Source of the DNA: Tolypeutes matacus
Lineage: Eukaryota > Chordata > Mammalia > Cingulata > Chlamyphoridae
Assembly (NCBI GenBank): GCA_026826555.1
Contig: JAKSZT010053837.1
Location: forward strand, 3,944,520 to 4,008,519
Direction: 5' to 3'
DNA: 64,000 nucleotides
Shown here: in pieces, positions 10,790-22,317 of the stretch
Layout of the letters: every line of letters begins with the position of its first letter
How positions within the stretch are numbered: the first letter of the stretch is position 1
Position numbers and translations under genes: made by a program
Notes under the pieces: model-generated
What the model saw: only the letters and a program-made list of their open reading frames with translations
Database searches by the model: none
Told to the model about the DNA's origin: nothing

Positions 10790-11485
10790 GTTTCAGCTAA
10801 TGCTATAGCTCTCAAATTGATATTCAGTGACACCTGGGGATCTCTAAAATTCTTTCATGGAGTCTGAAAGGTCAAAAGCATATCAGGGAAGGAGATGTGG
10901 CTCAACCGGTTGGGCGCCTGTCTACCACATGGGAGGTCCCGGGTTTGGGTCCTGGTGCTTCCTAAAGAAGACGAGCAGATGCCGCACCCACTGCAATGAG
11001 CAGACGCCTAAACGAGCAAATGCCACAAGCCAGCAGACACCACAGCTCGCAAGGAGTGGATGTGGCTCAGACTGTTGGGCACTTGCCTCCCTTGTGGGAG
11101 GTCCCGGGTTAGGTTTCTGGTGCCTCCTGGAGAAGGCGAGCAAACAATGAGCAGACAGATGAGAGAACCATCTGGGGAAAGGGGGAATAAATTAAAAATA
11201 GTAATAAATAAAAGTAAATAAATAAATTTTTAAAGAAAAGCATTTCATAATAATAAGAAGGCATTATTTGCTTCTTCCCTCTCCCCTTCTCTCACAGGTA
11301 TACAGTGGAGTTTTCTAGAGGCTATATGGCATTTTTGTGTTTACAAGTTTCTCAGTTTTAATTTCTAGTATGGTAAATACTGATGATATAACTCATAAGG
11401 AAAATCTCCTTGTGCTCCCCAATATTTTATGAGTGTAAAAGCATTCTTGATACCAAAAAATTGAGAAACTCTGGGTTAAGGGATT
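10790..11485 (+). mobile_element. hAT-like DNA transposon split by a SINE
   Basis: The left part (CTCAAATTGATATTCAGTG, then GAGTCTGAAAGGTCAAAAGC) and the right part (ATTATTTGCTTCTTCC, then TACAGTGGAGTTTTCTAGAG, then TTGAGAAACTCTGGGTTAAG) belong together around the SINE at 10886-11235. The terminal TTGAGAAACTCTGGG looks like an old hAT terminal repeat. Confidence 0.5.
10886..11235 (+). mobile_element. DAS-type dimeric SINE
   Basis: The head is GATGTGGCTCAACCGGTTGG with B box GGGTTTGGGTCC. A second head at about 11055 (GATGTGGCTCAGACTGTTGG) has B box CGGGTTAGGTTTC. The tail is AATAAATTAAAAATAG. The TSD is AAAAGCATATCA (10874-10885) / AAAAGCATTTCA (11236-11247). Confidence 0.92.
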
Positions 11486-11560
11486 TAGCAACCACTGATG
11501 ATTATCTCACCAGTGATGAGATTACCTCAAATGTTAAATGGTGATATTAATATTAAAATG

Positions 11561-11765
11561 GGGGAGTGGAGATAGCTCAAGTGGTTGAGCTCCAGCTTCC
11601 CATGTACGAGGTCCTGGATTTGATTCCCAGTACCTCCTAAAACAAACAAACAAAAAAAAAAAACAACTCTCATTGGGGGTGGATGAAGCTCAGTGGTTGA
11701 AGACCTGCTTCCCACTTAGGAGGTCCTGGGTTCAATCCCCTGTACATCCTTAAAATAAAATAAAA
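11561..11765 (+). mobile_element. Two DAS-type SINE monomers in tandem
   Basis: Heads start at about 11566 (GAGATAGCTCAAGTGGTTGA) and 11679 (GATGAAGCTCAGTGGTTGA), with B boxes TTTGATTCCC and GGTTCAATCCC. They are separated by an AAACAAACAAAC linker and end in (AAAAT)n. Confidence 0.88.
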
Positions 11766-11939
11766 TAAAATGCAAATCTGTTCTTGTCACTTTTTTATGT
11801 AAATACCTTCCTGTTGTTCTTAGGTTAAAACCCAACATCCTAGGAGCATGACACTGTATGTTTTGCAGATCATGAATCCTCTACTGATGCTTTTGCCCTG
11901 GAGAGATTTTCTATTTCTGGACACAGAGCAAGAGGTTGA

Positions 11940-12640
11940 TATTATAGGACTAACCTGAACAGAGAGCTAAAACTGAGGAACAGAGAACATAAGAGAACAT
12001 TCTGATAGCTTTTTGCTGGAGAAACAAAATTGAAAGCTTGAGAGGCAAAGATACCAGTAAGAAGAGAGAAGTGAAGAAAACAGTATCATCTGGAGATTTT
12101 AGAACCTTTATATATAATATCTGGCATTTAGTCCAAAAATCACTAAGTGTTCCAAGAGACAGGACCATAAGATATAAGCAAAGACAATATAGTAAAAACA
12201 AATAGACTTATAGATGATCCAGGCATTGAAAATTGCTGAAAAGGACTTTAAAATAATTAATATATTCAAGAAAATTAAGGTAGAGATGGACAAAATACGT
12301 GAAAGATTGGAGAATGTCATCAGAAAACTGGAATTTATATAAAAGAATCAAATAAAAATTCTAGATCTCAACAATAAAATACAAGAACTGACTTTACCAA
12401 CTCAAATAAGTAGTTAATAGCAGATTAGACACAGAACAGATGATTAGTGAACTGAAATTAGAAAAATTTCAAACTAAAGTACAGAAAATAAAGGAGAATG
12501 GAAAATATGGGAAAGAGTAAAAGAGAAATGTAGGGCACAATGAAAAGGTCTAACACACATTTAAATGGTGTCCCAGAAATAGAGGATAAAAAAATATATG
12601 GCAGAAGAAATATTTGAAGAGATTATGGCAAAGAATTTTC
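11940..12640 (+). mobile_element. Ancient L1 5' region and ORF1 fragment
   Basis: TGAGAGGCAAAGATACC, then TAGTCCAAAAATCAC, then AAAAGGACTTTAAAATAAT, then GGTGTCCCAGAAATAGAGGA, then TTTGAAGAGATTATGGC, then TTTTCCAAAATTCTC parallel the 5' UTR and ORF1 of old L1M elements. Multiple stops are present. Confidence 0.6.
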
Positions 12641-13040
12641 CAAAATTCTCTTAATTCCTTTTTCCTCTTTTCCCTTCTGATCCTCTTTTCCTTTTTCTTT
12701 CTCCCTGCACCTCAGTTGTGATAATATATATTGACTGTTCTTCAATTTCACTGATCCTTTATGCTTTGTGCAGTTTGTTGTTAAACCTATACAATGAATT
12801 CTGAATTACAGTACATTGTATTTTTCAGTTCTAGAATGGGTATTTGGTCCTTTTTAAGAGATTCTTTTTTTCTTGACATTCTATATTTTTTCATCTATTT
12901 TGTAAATCTTTTCTTTTCTTTTTTTAAACCTCACACTCCTAAGTTATTTAAAAGTCCTTGCCTTCCAATTCCAATATCTGGGTTACTCTGTGGGTCTGCT
13001 TCTATTAGCTATATTTTTCTTGATCACAGGTCACATTTTT

Positions 13041-13130
13041 TTTTTTTTTACCGGGAGGTACCGGGGATCGAACCCTGGTCTCTCCATATGGTAGACGGAG
13101 GCCGAACCTCTTGAGCCACATCTGTTTCCC
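13041..13130 (-). mobile_element. Short DAS-type SINE (tRNA head plus poly(A))
   Basis: Minus strand: head with GATGTGGCTCAAGAGG and B box GGTTCGATCCC, followed directly by poly(A). The TSD CACAGGTCACATTTTT is perfect (13025-13040 and 13131-13146). Confidence 0.94.
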
Positions 13131-13190
13131 CACAGGTCACATTTTTATGTCCTGTATTTTTTTTTTTTTTTTTTTTGTACATTGACTATT

Positions 13191-13354
13191 TTTTTTAAAG
13201 ATTTATTTTATTTATTTCTACCTCCCCCCCCATTGTTTGTGCTTGCTGTCTGCTTGTTATGTGCTCATCTTCTTTTTAGGAGGCACTGGAAACTGAACCC
13301 GAGACTTCCCACGTGGGAGAGAGGCATCCAATTGCTTGAGCCACCTCCGCTCCC
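13191..13354 (-). mobile_element. DAS-type SINE
   Basis: Minus strand: head with AGGTGGCTCAAGCAATTGG and B box CGGGTTCAGTTTCC, body with GAGCACATAACAAGCAGAC, and an AAATAAATAAAATAAATC tail. The TSD is approximate, TACATTGACTATT / ATACTGACTATT. Confidence 0.9.
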
Positions 13355-13758
13355 TATACTGACTATTGTGTATTCAAAAAACTATAGGAACTGAAGTAGA
13401 TATTATTTTGTCTTAGATAGTATATGCCCTTTCCATTGTCAGACAGCCAGGGGAAGAAAACACCACTTCAATCCAATTAGGTATTGCACTGTGCTGAGTT
13501 TGGTTTGTTTATTTTGTTTCAGGTCATCACAGGTTTAAATTATTTTGAGGGTGAGATCTGGATTTCTCTCCTGCATGTATAACAGGTCCATTCCTCTAGC
13601 AGGACTTTCTAATCTAAGCACTTTGAGACTGCCTACAGTTGTGCTGGAAGCAAAACTCCTGAAATTAACAAATTAATAACCTGTTCTTAAAAAGATAATT
13701 TTTGAAATAATCACAAGTAGAAAAAGAAAAAAAAAATCAATCAAAATGTCATCGCTTT

Positions 13759-13940
13759 GGGAAGCGGCTGTGGCTCAATCAGTAGGGCTCCCGTTTACCA
13801 TATGGGAGGCCCCGGGTTCGGTTCCCGGGGCCTCCTGGTGAAGGCAAGCCCGCCCGCACGGCATGGTTAGCTGACCCAGCGAGCACAAGCAGCAAGGGGG
13901 GGATAAATGAATAAATAAATAAAATCTTTAAAAAAAAAAA
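13759..13940 (+). mobile_element. Young DAS-type SINE, GAAGCGGCTG subtype
   Basis: It has an intact-looking A box (TGGCTCAATCAGTAGG) and B box (GGTTCGGTTCCC), the GCCCGCCCGCACGGC body and a poly(A) tail. The TSD AAAATGTCATCGCTTT is perfect (13743-13758, 13941-13956), so this is a recent insertion. Confidence 0.97.
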
Positions 13941-13956
13941 AAAATGTCATCGCTTT

Positions 13957-14514
13957 GATGAAGTTACACAAGTGATGCATTTTCTTACAGGAGTTTTCCT
14001 GGGAATAGTTTTACAATTGTTTTATAAACAATTGTTTATAATTGTTTCAATATTTATTTGAGATTCTGAAAATAAGTATATACCTTGCTTGAGTATGAGA
14101 CTAAGAGTCTTTAGCTTTTACCATATCACAGTGATCTTATACTAAAGGGGAAGAATATTCACAATGAAACTGTTTGCTTTTAAGTTTTGTCCTAATTCTA
14201 TTGAAGAGGAGGCATCCACACTTCTAAATTTTTGTGAGATCATTAGTGTGGTAAAGTCAATCTGGTATGGTTTCCTGAATTATTATACTCAGGGCTGTAG
14301 TTGGGAGTTGTGTGTTGCGTGATGTGCCTATCAATGAAATTTATAACAGTCTTTTAAAAAATACCCAAACTTTCTCATTCTTGAAATATTAATTTCAACA
14401 CCAGTAGCTTTTCTAAAAGAGTAGATTTATTGAACTATGTATTTTTTTTGAGTCTGAGAGCTAAAGATACATTTCTGTTGCTTTTCTACATGAAAGACAA
14501 TTTAAACATGAACT
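13957..14514. other. Unassigned, probably unique sequence
   Basis: AT-rich with a small direct repeat AATTGTTTATAA...AATTGTTT near 14020. No gene was recognised. Confidence 0.5.
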
Positions 14515-14785
14515 TTATTTTTTAAACAAATCAATTTTATTGGCACATATTAATAAAGTATACAACTCATCCAAAGTGTACAATCAATGGTATCTGGTAT
14601 AATCACATAGTTCTGCATTCATGACTTCAGTCATTATTACAGCATTTTTATTATTTCAGTCATAATAATAAGTGAAAAACAGACAAACGTATAGACAAGA
14701 AAATTCTTCACCTCTCAATCTCCCTGTTTGCCCTGCTGTACATAGCTGCTATATTTAGCTATTCTTGCAGTTATTTATTTATTTA
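14515..14785 (-). mobile_element. L1 3'-UTR-like fragment
   Basis: Reverse complement of the block at 1655-2000 (TGTACAATCAATGGTATCTG, TGACTTCAGTCATTATTAC, ACATAGCTGCTATATTTAGC), ending in a (TTTA)n run at 14771-14794. Confidence 0.7.
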
Positions 14786-14950
14786 TTTATTTATTCAGCA
14801 GTTTTATTGAGAAATTTTCACATACCAAATGATCCATTCAAAGTGTATAATAACTGGCTTTTAGTATAATCACAATGTTGTACATTTATCATCACAAAAA
14901 GTTTTAGAATAATTTCATTACTCCAAACAGAAAAATTCCACACTAAACAT
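14786..14950 (-). mobile_element. Ancient L1 3' end
   Basis: CAGTTTTATTGAGAAATTTT, then CCATTCAAAGTGTATAAT, then CACAATGTTGTACATTTATC is the antisense form of the AT-rich 3' end shared by several old L1 families. Confidence 0.55.
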
Positions 14951-15390
14951 AAACTTTACTGTCAAATATTTTTCACTCAAAAATGCTTATGATATTGCTC
15001 CATTAAATATTTGGCATTTAATATAACAGAGGAGAAGCCTGATGCCAGTGTGATTTTTGTCCCTGTGTTCCCTTCCTCCTACCAAATACTCATAGCATAT
15101 ATACTCTCTTACCTCCACTCCCAAGTAAAACTCATAGTAATTTTCTTTATCTTGCCTATTTAATTCATACATACTGGCAAAATTGTTTTAAAATATAGAC
15201 CTATTTTTATTAATATCATCTGAAATGCATTGAAATTGGTCTGGAAAATACTTGTTGCTATTTTTTTTTTTTGGATCCTGATTTCTTTCTTAGAAACACC
15301 TTTTAGTTGAAGACTGGAATTCTGTTTAAATACTCTATTTATATTATAGCCTCTTATTGTATTCATTACATTTCTCTCTTCCTTTGTATT
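14951..15390. other. Unassigned sequence
   Basis: No gene or repeat was recognised. Two short minus-strand frames (60-70 codons) have no supporting features. Confidence 0.5.
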
Positions 15391-15554
15391 CTGAGATGTC
15401 TTTTTTTAAAATTTTATTTGTACATTTAATAATTGAAAATATAAACAATTAAAAACTAAAAAGTAAACACAGATGAATAAATATATACATTTCTCAATTA
15501 AATGTAATGGATACATACAAATTTTTTTTTTTTTTTTTTATCAAACAATATGTT

Positions 15555-17338
15555 ACACAATATATTTGGTTCATAGTAACACATTCATACAGTATTTGTC
15601 CTTTTGTGTCTGGTTTGCTTCACTCAACATAATATCCTCCAGGTTCATCCATGGTTGCCATATGCTCTATGACTTCATTTCCTCTTATAGCTGCATAATA
15701 TTCCATCGTGTGAATACACCACAGTTTGTTTATCCATTCATCTGTTGATAGACACCTGGGTTGTTTCCAACTTTTGGCAATGGTGAATAATGTGGCTATG
15801 AACATCGGTGTGCAGATGTCTGTTCGTGTCACTGCTCTCAGTTCTTCCGGGTATATACCAGTAGTGGTATTGCAGGGTCACGTGACAAGTCTATATTCAA
15901 CTTCTTTAGGAACTGCCAAACAGTCCTCCATAGTGGTTGTACCATCCTGCATTCCCACCAAAAATAAAGAAGTGTTCCTATCTCTCCACATCCTCTCCAA
16001 CAATTGTAGTTCTGTCTTTTTAATAGTGGCCATTCTGATCGGTATAAAATGATATCTCATTGTAGTTTGATTTGCATTTCCCTAATCATGAGTGATGTTG
16101 AGCATTTCTTCATGTGTTTTTTTGCCATTTGTATTTTTTCTTTGGAGAAATGTCTATGCAAGTCTTTGGCCCATTTTTTAATTGGGTCATTTGTGTTTTT
16201 ATTGTTGAGTTGTAACATCGCTTTATATATCCTGGCTATTAAACCCTTATCAGATATGTGATTTCCAAATATTTTTTCCCATTGAGTTGGCTGCCTTTTC
16301 ACCCTTCTGACAAGGTCCTGTGAGGTGCAAAAGTGTTTAATTATGAGGAGGCCTCATTTCTCTATTTTTTCTTTTGTTGCATGTGCTTTGGCTTTAAGGT
16401 CCAAGAAACCACCACCTACTACAAGGTCTTGAAGATGTTTCCCTACATTTTCTACTAATAGTTTTATGGTCCTAGCTTTTATATTTAGATCTTTGATCCA
16501 TTTTGAGTTGATTCTTGTATAGGGGGTGAGATAGGGGTCCTCTTTCATTCTTTTAGTTATAGATATAGATATCCAGTTCTCCCAACACCATTTGTTGAAG
16601 AGACTGTTTTTTCCCCATTAGTGTGGGTTTGGTAGATTTGTCAAAAATCAATTGACTGTATAGGTGAGGGTATATTTCTGGGTTCTCAATTCTATTCCAC
16701 TGATTGATATGTCTATCTTTATGCCAGTACCATGCTGTCTTGACCACTGTAGCTTTGTAATATGTTTCAAGGTCAAGCAGTGAAATTCCTCCCATGTCAC
16801 TCTTCTTTTTTAGAATGCTTTTGGCTATTCGGGTGCACTTACCCTTCCAGATGAATTTGGTAATTGCCTTCTCTAATTCTGTAAATTAAGCTGTTGGGAT
16901 TTTGATTGGTATTGCATCGAATCTATAAATCAGTTTGGGCAAGATTGACATCTTCACGATATTTATTCTTCCAATCCATGAACACGGAATGTCTTTCCAT
17001 TTAGGTCTTTTAAAATTTCTTTTAGCATTGTTTCGTAGTTTTCTGCATATAGGTCCTGTACTTCTTTGGTTAAATTAATTCCTAGGTATTTGAGTCTTTT
17101 TGTTGCTATTGAAAATGGAATTTTCCTCCTGATTTCCTCCTCAGGTTGTTCAGTAATAATGTACAAAAACATTACTGAGGGAAGCGGCTGTGGCTCAATC
17201 AGTAGGGCTCCCGTTTACCATATGGGAGGCCCCGGGTTCGGTTCCCGGGTCCTCCTGGTGAAGGCAAGCCCGCCCGCACGTGGTTAGCTGACCCAGAGAG
17301 CACAAGCAGCAAGGGGGGGATAAATGAATAAATAAATA

Positions 17339-17372
<34 letters not shown>

Positions 17373-19588
17373 CATTACTGATTTTTGCGTGTTGATCTTG
17401 TATCCTGCCACTTTGCTGAACTCATTTATTAGTTCAAGTAGCTTTGTTGTGGATACTTTAGGATTTTCTAAGTACAGGATCATGTCCTCCGCAAACAGTG
17501 AGTTTGACTTCCTCTTTTCCTATTTGGACGCCTTTAATTTTTTTTTTGTCTTGTCTAATTGCCCTAGCTAGAACTTCTAGTACAATGTTGAATAACAATG
17601 GTGACAGTGGGCATCCTTGTCTTGTTCCCGATCTTAGAGGGAAAGCTTTCAATTTTTCCCCATTGAGTATGATGTTGGCTGTGGGTTTTTCATATATGCC
17701 TTTTATTATATTGAGGAATTTTCCTTTTATTCCTATCTTTTGAAGTATTTTAATCAAAAAAGGATGTTGGATTTCGTCAAATGCCTTTTCTGCATCTATT
17801 GAGATGATCATGTGGTTTTTTCCTTCAATTTGTTAATGTGGTGTATTACATTGATTGATTTTCTTATGTTGAACCAGCCTTGCATACCAGGAATAAATCC
17901 CACTTGGTCGTGATGTATAAGTCTTTTGATATGCTGTTGGATTCGATCTGCAAGTATTTTGTTGAGAATTTTTGCATCTATGTTCATTAGAGAGATTGAT
18001 CTGTAATTTTCTTTTCTTGTGGAATCTTTATCTGGCTTTGGTATTAGGGTGATGTTCGCTTCATAAAATGTGTTGGGTAATTTTCCATCCTCTTCAATTT
18101 TTTGGAAGAGTATAAACAGGATTGGTGTTAATTCTTTTAGAAATGCTTGGTAGAATACACCTGTGAAGCCATCTGGTCCTGGACTTTTCTTTGCTGGGAG
18201 ATTTTTGATGACGGATTCAATCTCCTTAATTGTGTTTGGTTTGTTAAGTTCTTGTATTTCTTGTTGTGTCAGTGTAGATTGGTTATGAGTTTCTAGAAAT
18301 TTGTCCATTTCATCTAGGTTGTCTAGTTTGTTGGCATATAGTTTCTCATAACATCCTCTTATGATTCTTTTTATTTCTGTGAGGTCATTTGTAATATCCC
18401 CCCTTTCATTTCTGATTGTATTTATTTGCATCTTGTCTTTTTTTTTCCGTGTTAGTCTAGTGAGGGGTTTGTCAATTTTATTGATCTTCTCAAAGAACCA
18501 GCTTTTGGTTTTGTTGATTTTTCTCTATTGCTTTTCTGTTCTCATTTTCATTTATTTCCGCTCTAATCTTTATAATTTCTTTCCTTCTTTTTGCTTTGGG
18601 ATTGGTTTGCTGTTCTTTTTCTAGTTTCTCAAGTTGTTCAGTTAAATCTTTGAGTTTAGCTCTTTTTTGTTTCTTAATATAGGCAGTTAGGGTATAAATT
18701 TCCCTCTCAAGACTGCCTTTGCTGTATCCCATAAGTTTTGATATGTTGTGTTCTCATTTTCATTTGTCTCAATATATTTACCGATTTCACTTGAAATTTC
18801 TTCTTTGACTCACTGAATATTTAGGAGTGTCTTGTTCAGTCTCCACACATTTGCAAATTTACTTTTTTCCTTTCTGTTATTGATTTCTGGTTTCATTCCA
18901 CTATGATCTGAGAAGGTGCTTTGTATAATTTCAATCTTTTTCTATTTACTGAGAGCTGTATTGTGACCTAACATGTGGTCTATCCTGGAGAAAGATCCAT
19001 GGGCACTTGAGAGGAATGTATAACCCGCTGAGTTTGGATGCAGTGTTCAGCATATGTCTGTTAGGTCTAACTTGTTTATCATATTGTTCAATTTCTCTGT
19101 TTCCTTGTTGATCTTCTGTCTAGTTGTTCTATCTAATGATGCGAGAGGGTTGCTGAAGTCTCCAAAGATTGTAGAAATGTCTATTTCTCCCTTCAGTTTT
19201 GCCAGAGTTTGTCTCATATATTTTGGGACACCCTGGTTAGGTGCGTAGATATTTATGACTGTTATATCTTCCTGGAGGTTGGTCCCTTTTATTAATATAT
19301 AATGGCCTTCCGTATATCTTATCACTTTTTGGCATTTAAAATCTGTTTTGTCTGATATTAGTATGGCTACCCCTGCTCTTTTCTGTTTACTATTCGTGTG
19401 GAGTATCTTTTTCCAACCTTTTACTTTTAGCCGGTTTGTATCCCTGGGTCCGAGGTGAGTTTCTTGTAAGCAGTATATGGATGGCTCATGTTTTTTTATC
19501 CATTCTGTCAGCCTGTATCTTTTGTTGGGAAATTTAATCCATTCACATTCAATGATATTACTGAAAATGCACTATATATTTCCTCCAT
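15555..19588 (-). pseudogene. L1 ORF2 pseudogene, copy 1 (endonuclease and reverse transcriptase)
   Basis: ORF2 of an L1 codes for an APE-type endonuclease and a reverse transcriptase. The start codon is taken at 19586-19588, matching the copy 2 start. The sequence then reads as a SAFSVISLNVNGLN endonuclease start. The RT block is best seen as [20 protein letters not shown] (about 18390), SPGPDGFTG and [19 protein letters not shown] (about 17880). At the RT catalytic motif the copy reads FAED (17484-17495) where copy 2 reads FADD, and a nearby 2-bp loss breaks the frame. Several other frameshifts and the SINE at 17179 also break it. The C-terminal part ([11 protein letters not shown]) is near 15700. 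Confidence 0.9.
17179..17367 (+). mobile_element. Young DAS-type SINE inside L1 ORF2
   Basis: GAAGCGGCTG subtype in the orientation opposite to the host L1. The TSD AAAAACATTACTGA is perfect (17165-17178, 17368-17381), and the poly(A) tail has about 27 A. A 4-5 bp loss in the body (GCACG then TGGTTAGC) distinguishes it from the copy at 13759. It is younger than L1 copy 1. Confidence 0.97.
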
Positions 19589-19669
19589 TGTACTCTTTGG
19601 TTTTCATATGTCATCTTGTTTTTGTCTCTCTTTTTATTCTTTTGATTATCCTTTCTGCTGTTCTTTCTT

Positions 19670-20722
19670 CTATACTCTCCTCCAAGCCTCTCTCTCCTGT
19701 CTTTTTCTTTCAGGTTCTAAGGCTTCCTTTAATATTTCCTGCAAAGGTGGATTTATTTTTTGCAAACTCTCTTAGTTTCTGTTTGTTTGTGAATACTTTA
19801 TACTCACCTTCATATTTGAAGGACAGTTTTGCTGGATAAAGAATTCTCGGCTGGCAGTTTTTCTCTTTCGGTTTCCTAATTGTATCATATCACTGTCTTC
19901 TCGCCTTCATGGTTTCTGAAGAGAAATCTGCACTAAGTCTTACTGGACATCCTTTGTACATGATCGTTTGCTTCTCTCTTTCTACTCTGAGAATTTTCTC
20001 TTTATCTTTGATATTTGACATTCTGAGTAGTATGTGTCTTGGCGTAGGTCTATTTGGATTTATTCTGATTGGGGTACAGTGTGCTTCTTAGTCATGTAAG
20101 TTCATTTCTTTCGTGAGTGTTGGGAAATGTTCAGCTATTATTTCCTCAAATAGTCTTTCTGCCCCTTTTCCCTTCTCTTCTCCTTCTGGAACTCCCATGA
20201 CACGTATGTTCTTGCATTTTGTGTTGTCATTCAACTCTCTGAGCCCCTGCTCAATTTTTTCTAATCTCTTCTCTCTCTGTTCTTTTCTATCTTCAATTTT
20301 AGCTGCTCTGTCTTCAGTATCACTTATTCTTTCTTCTATCATTTCGAGGCTGCTGTTGTATATCTCAAATGTGTTTTTGACCTCACCTTGTGTCTTTCAT
20401 TCCCATGAACTTTGTTACTTTTCTGTTTAGGATTTCAAATTCTTCTTTGCATCCACTCAATGTCTTCTTCTCTTTTATGTATTTATTTTTTATATTTTCT
20501 ACTGGCAGGATCAACCAGGTATCAATGTCTTCCTGATGTCATTTATCTCTTTAACTGTATTGTCTTTCATCTCATTAATTTGATTTTGGAAATGTGTGCT
20601 CATCTCACTGATTAGTTCTCTCAAATTCTGCATCTCTTCTGGGACTTTGATGTATTCCTTTTCTTGAGCCATGTCTTCTATTTTCTTAGTATGGCTCATA
20701 ATTTTTGCTGGTGTTTAGGCAT
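19670..20722 (-). pseudogene. L1 ORF1 pseudogene, copy 1
   Basis: ORF1p is the RNA-binding chaperone of the L1 particle. The frame starts MPKHQQKL-like at 20720-20722 and the stop lies at 19670-19672 after REAWRRV. Recognisable pieces are the N-terminal coiled-coil region (MAQEKEYIKVPEEMQNLREL, about 20670), the NTKCKNIRVMGVPEGEEKGK start of the RRM domain (about 20220) and the C-terminal domain. Frameshifts and stops separate them, for example near 20090. Confidence 0.88.
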
Positions 20723-21803
20723 CTGGTTAGGTTGTATTTTACTTAGATGCTCTATCTCTTTCTCTTTTATAGGGTTTTAGTGGCAGGAGTCTGTGATTTA
20801 TCACAGCTCTTTGATTTTTGGCTCAACCTTGACTGTTAGGATTGTCCTGCTGGCTGCTCAAAACTGGGCACTGGACCCAGTAATTGGTTGTATAGTCGTT
20901 TCCTAGGGCCTTGGGTTGGGAGAGTATAGAGGCCAGGAAAAGCTTCTCCTATTTAATTTTCTTATGTGCACGTCCTTAGTCTGCCAGGAGATGGCGCTCG
21001 TTGGCAGCTCTCAATTCAATGCCTGGTTGGAGAGTATTTGTTGTGACACAGACCAGATCAATGTGGTAGAGCTTCCTGTCTGGGGGCTAAGAGCCTTGTA
21101 ATTAAAATTTGATGAGACAGTTCTCCAGTGTTCTGTGGTAGCCCCCTCCCTTTTCCTAGCTAGGAAATATTTCCTCTCCCCTCTGAATCCTCAACAATCA
21201 GTCCCTGTTGCAGGCTCCAAGGCAAACAATGGCAGAGCCCCACCCGGCCTGGAAGTGCTCTCGGGACAGGGCAGACCAAACCTGCAAGTCAAAAGCAGGG
21301 TCAGCCCGAGGCTCACTCTCCCCTCTCCTGTGGAGTCCTCAACAATTAGTCCAGGCTAGAAGAGAGGGAGGTTGCGAGGGTCGGATTTCTCCAGTCCTTC
21401 CTAGGCTCCCAGGGAAAACCACTGTGTGGAAGGGTCCCTGGGGCTCCGCAGCCCAAATTTGCGGGTCAGACCTAAGTCAGCCTAAAGCTGTGTCCCTCTC
21501 TCTCCCCTTTCCAGGAGTGGTAGATCCCTGGAGCCCCCTTTGTCTGTTGTCGCAGGCCCAGAGGCCTGAGAATTCTAAAGAGTGTGGGAGGGTGCCAGCA
21601 GCAGCAGCCGCTGCTGGTTCCAACTCACGGTTCTGTCGTCGTGATTTCCCTCTTTTGTCCTTCTCTCCTCTGGGTGGTGTGCAGCCTTCACCTGCTGTCC
21701 TAAACCCTAGAAGGTCTATTTCGGGGCTGTTTCAGCCTGTTCTCTAGCTACTTTTCTGGAGAAGAGATTCCTGTGTCTTACTAGTCCGCCATCTTCCTGG
21801 AAG
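20723..21803 (-). promoter_or_regulatory. L1 5' UTR (inferred internal promoter), copy 1
   Basis: The part far from ORF1 is GC-rich, unlike the rest of the element, and its outer end has AAGATGGCGGACTAG on the minus strand. Internal Pol II promoters sit here in known L1s. Promoter activity is inferred. The 179-aa plus-strand frame at 21208-21747 runs antisense through it and is not a gene. Confidence 0.6.
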
Positions 21804-21918
21804 AGTCCTTTTTTTTTTTTTTTTTAATAATTTTTTTTTTTTTAAAGATACCTGAGATGTCATTTTAAGCTTGTCCTCCATATCACTGGGTAACAGAATT
21901 TCCAATGTACTCATTTAA

Positions 21919-22004
21919 TTTTTTTTTTTTTTTTTTTTTTTAAGGAGGGACCAGGGATTGAACCCAGGACCTCGTACATGCAAAGCAGGCACTCAACCAC
22001 TGAG
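21919..22004 (-). mobile_element. Short DAS-type SINE
   Basis: Minus strand: a head with B box GGGTTCAATCCC and a poly(A) tail (T run 21919-21942). The left flank CTCATTTAAT and the right flank CATCATTTAATTA suggest a TSD containing CATTTAAT, which is then amplified to the right. Confidence 0.85.
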
Positions 22005-22196
22005 CATCATTTAATTAATGATTAAATGCATCATTAATCATTTAATTGATGATTAATCAATTAAATGCATCATTAATCATTTAATCATTTAATTGATGAT
22101 TAATCATTAATGATTAAATGCATAATGATTAAATGCATTAAGCATCATTTAATTAATCATTTAATGAGCATCAACCCACTCTGCATCATTTAATTT
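22005..22196. repeat. AT-rich palindromic satellite-like array
   Basis: Built from CATTTAATTGATGATTAATC and its inverse (ATTAATGATTAAATGCATC), repeated irregularly for about 190 bp. Many segments are self-complementary. It starts exactly at the SINE edge and ends with CATCATTTAATTTTC at the next SINE. Confidence 0.85.
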
Positions 22197-22281
22197 TCTT
22201 TTCTTCCTTTCTTTTTTATTTTTTTAGGAAGTTTGTACATGGGAAGCAGGAGCTCAACTACTTGAGGTACATCTGCTTCCG
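22197..22281 (-). mobile_element. Short DAS-type SINE, degraded
   Basis: T-rich stretch then AGGAAGTTTGTACATGGGAA, AGCAGGAGCTCAACTACTTG and CATCTGCTTCC, the antisense of a DAS head. The B box is lost. Confidence 0.7.
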
Positions 22282-22289
22282 TAATTTTA

Positions 22290-22317
22290 ATATATAGTAC
22301 TATGGAGTCATATTGCC
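22290..22317 (+). repeat. MIR fragment, left part
   Basis: GTACTATGGAGTCATATTGCC fits the MIR head region. The MIR continues after the LTR at 22760, so the LTR split it. Confidence 0.6.

Larger units (their letters stand above)
12650..13680 (-). mobile_element. Ancient L1-like sequence carrying two SINEs
   Basis: AAGTCCTTGCCTTCCAATTC, then CAATATCTGGGTTACTCTGT, then GATCACAGGTCACATTTTT recall old L1 sequence read in antisense. The right part (13355-13680) is diverged and assigned only by continuity. Confidence 0.4.
15401..21803 (-). mobile_element. Near full-length L1, copy 1
   Basis: All parts are present on the minus strand. From right to left these are a 5' UTR ending outward in CCAGGAAGATGGCGGAC (close to the AAGATGGC motif of human L1 5' ends, a YY1 site there), ORF1, ORF2, 3' UTR and poly(A). 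A likely TSD is CTGAGATGTC at 15391-15400 and 21852-21861. The T-rich stretch 21804-21851 between the L1 5' end and the right TSD is unexplained. Without the SINE at 17179 the element is about 6.2 kb. Both ORFs carry many lesions. Confidence 0.92.

Noticed and set aside
21208..21747. 179-codon plus-strand open frame
   Set aside because: It runs antisense through the GC-rich L1 5' UTR, and copy 2 has no matching long frame there.
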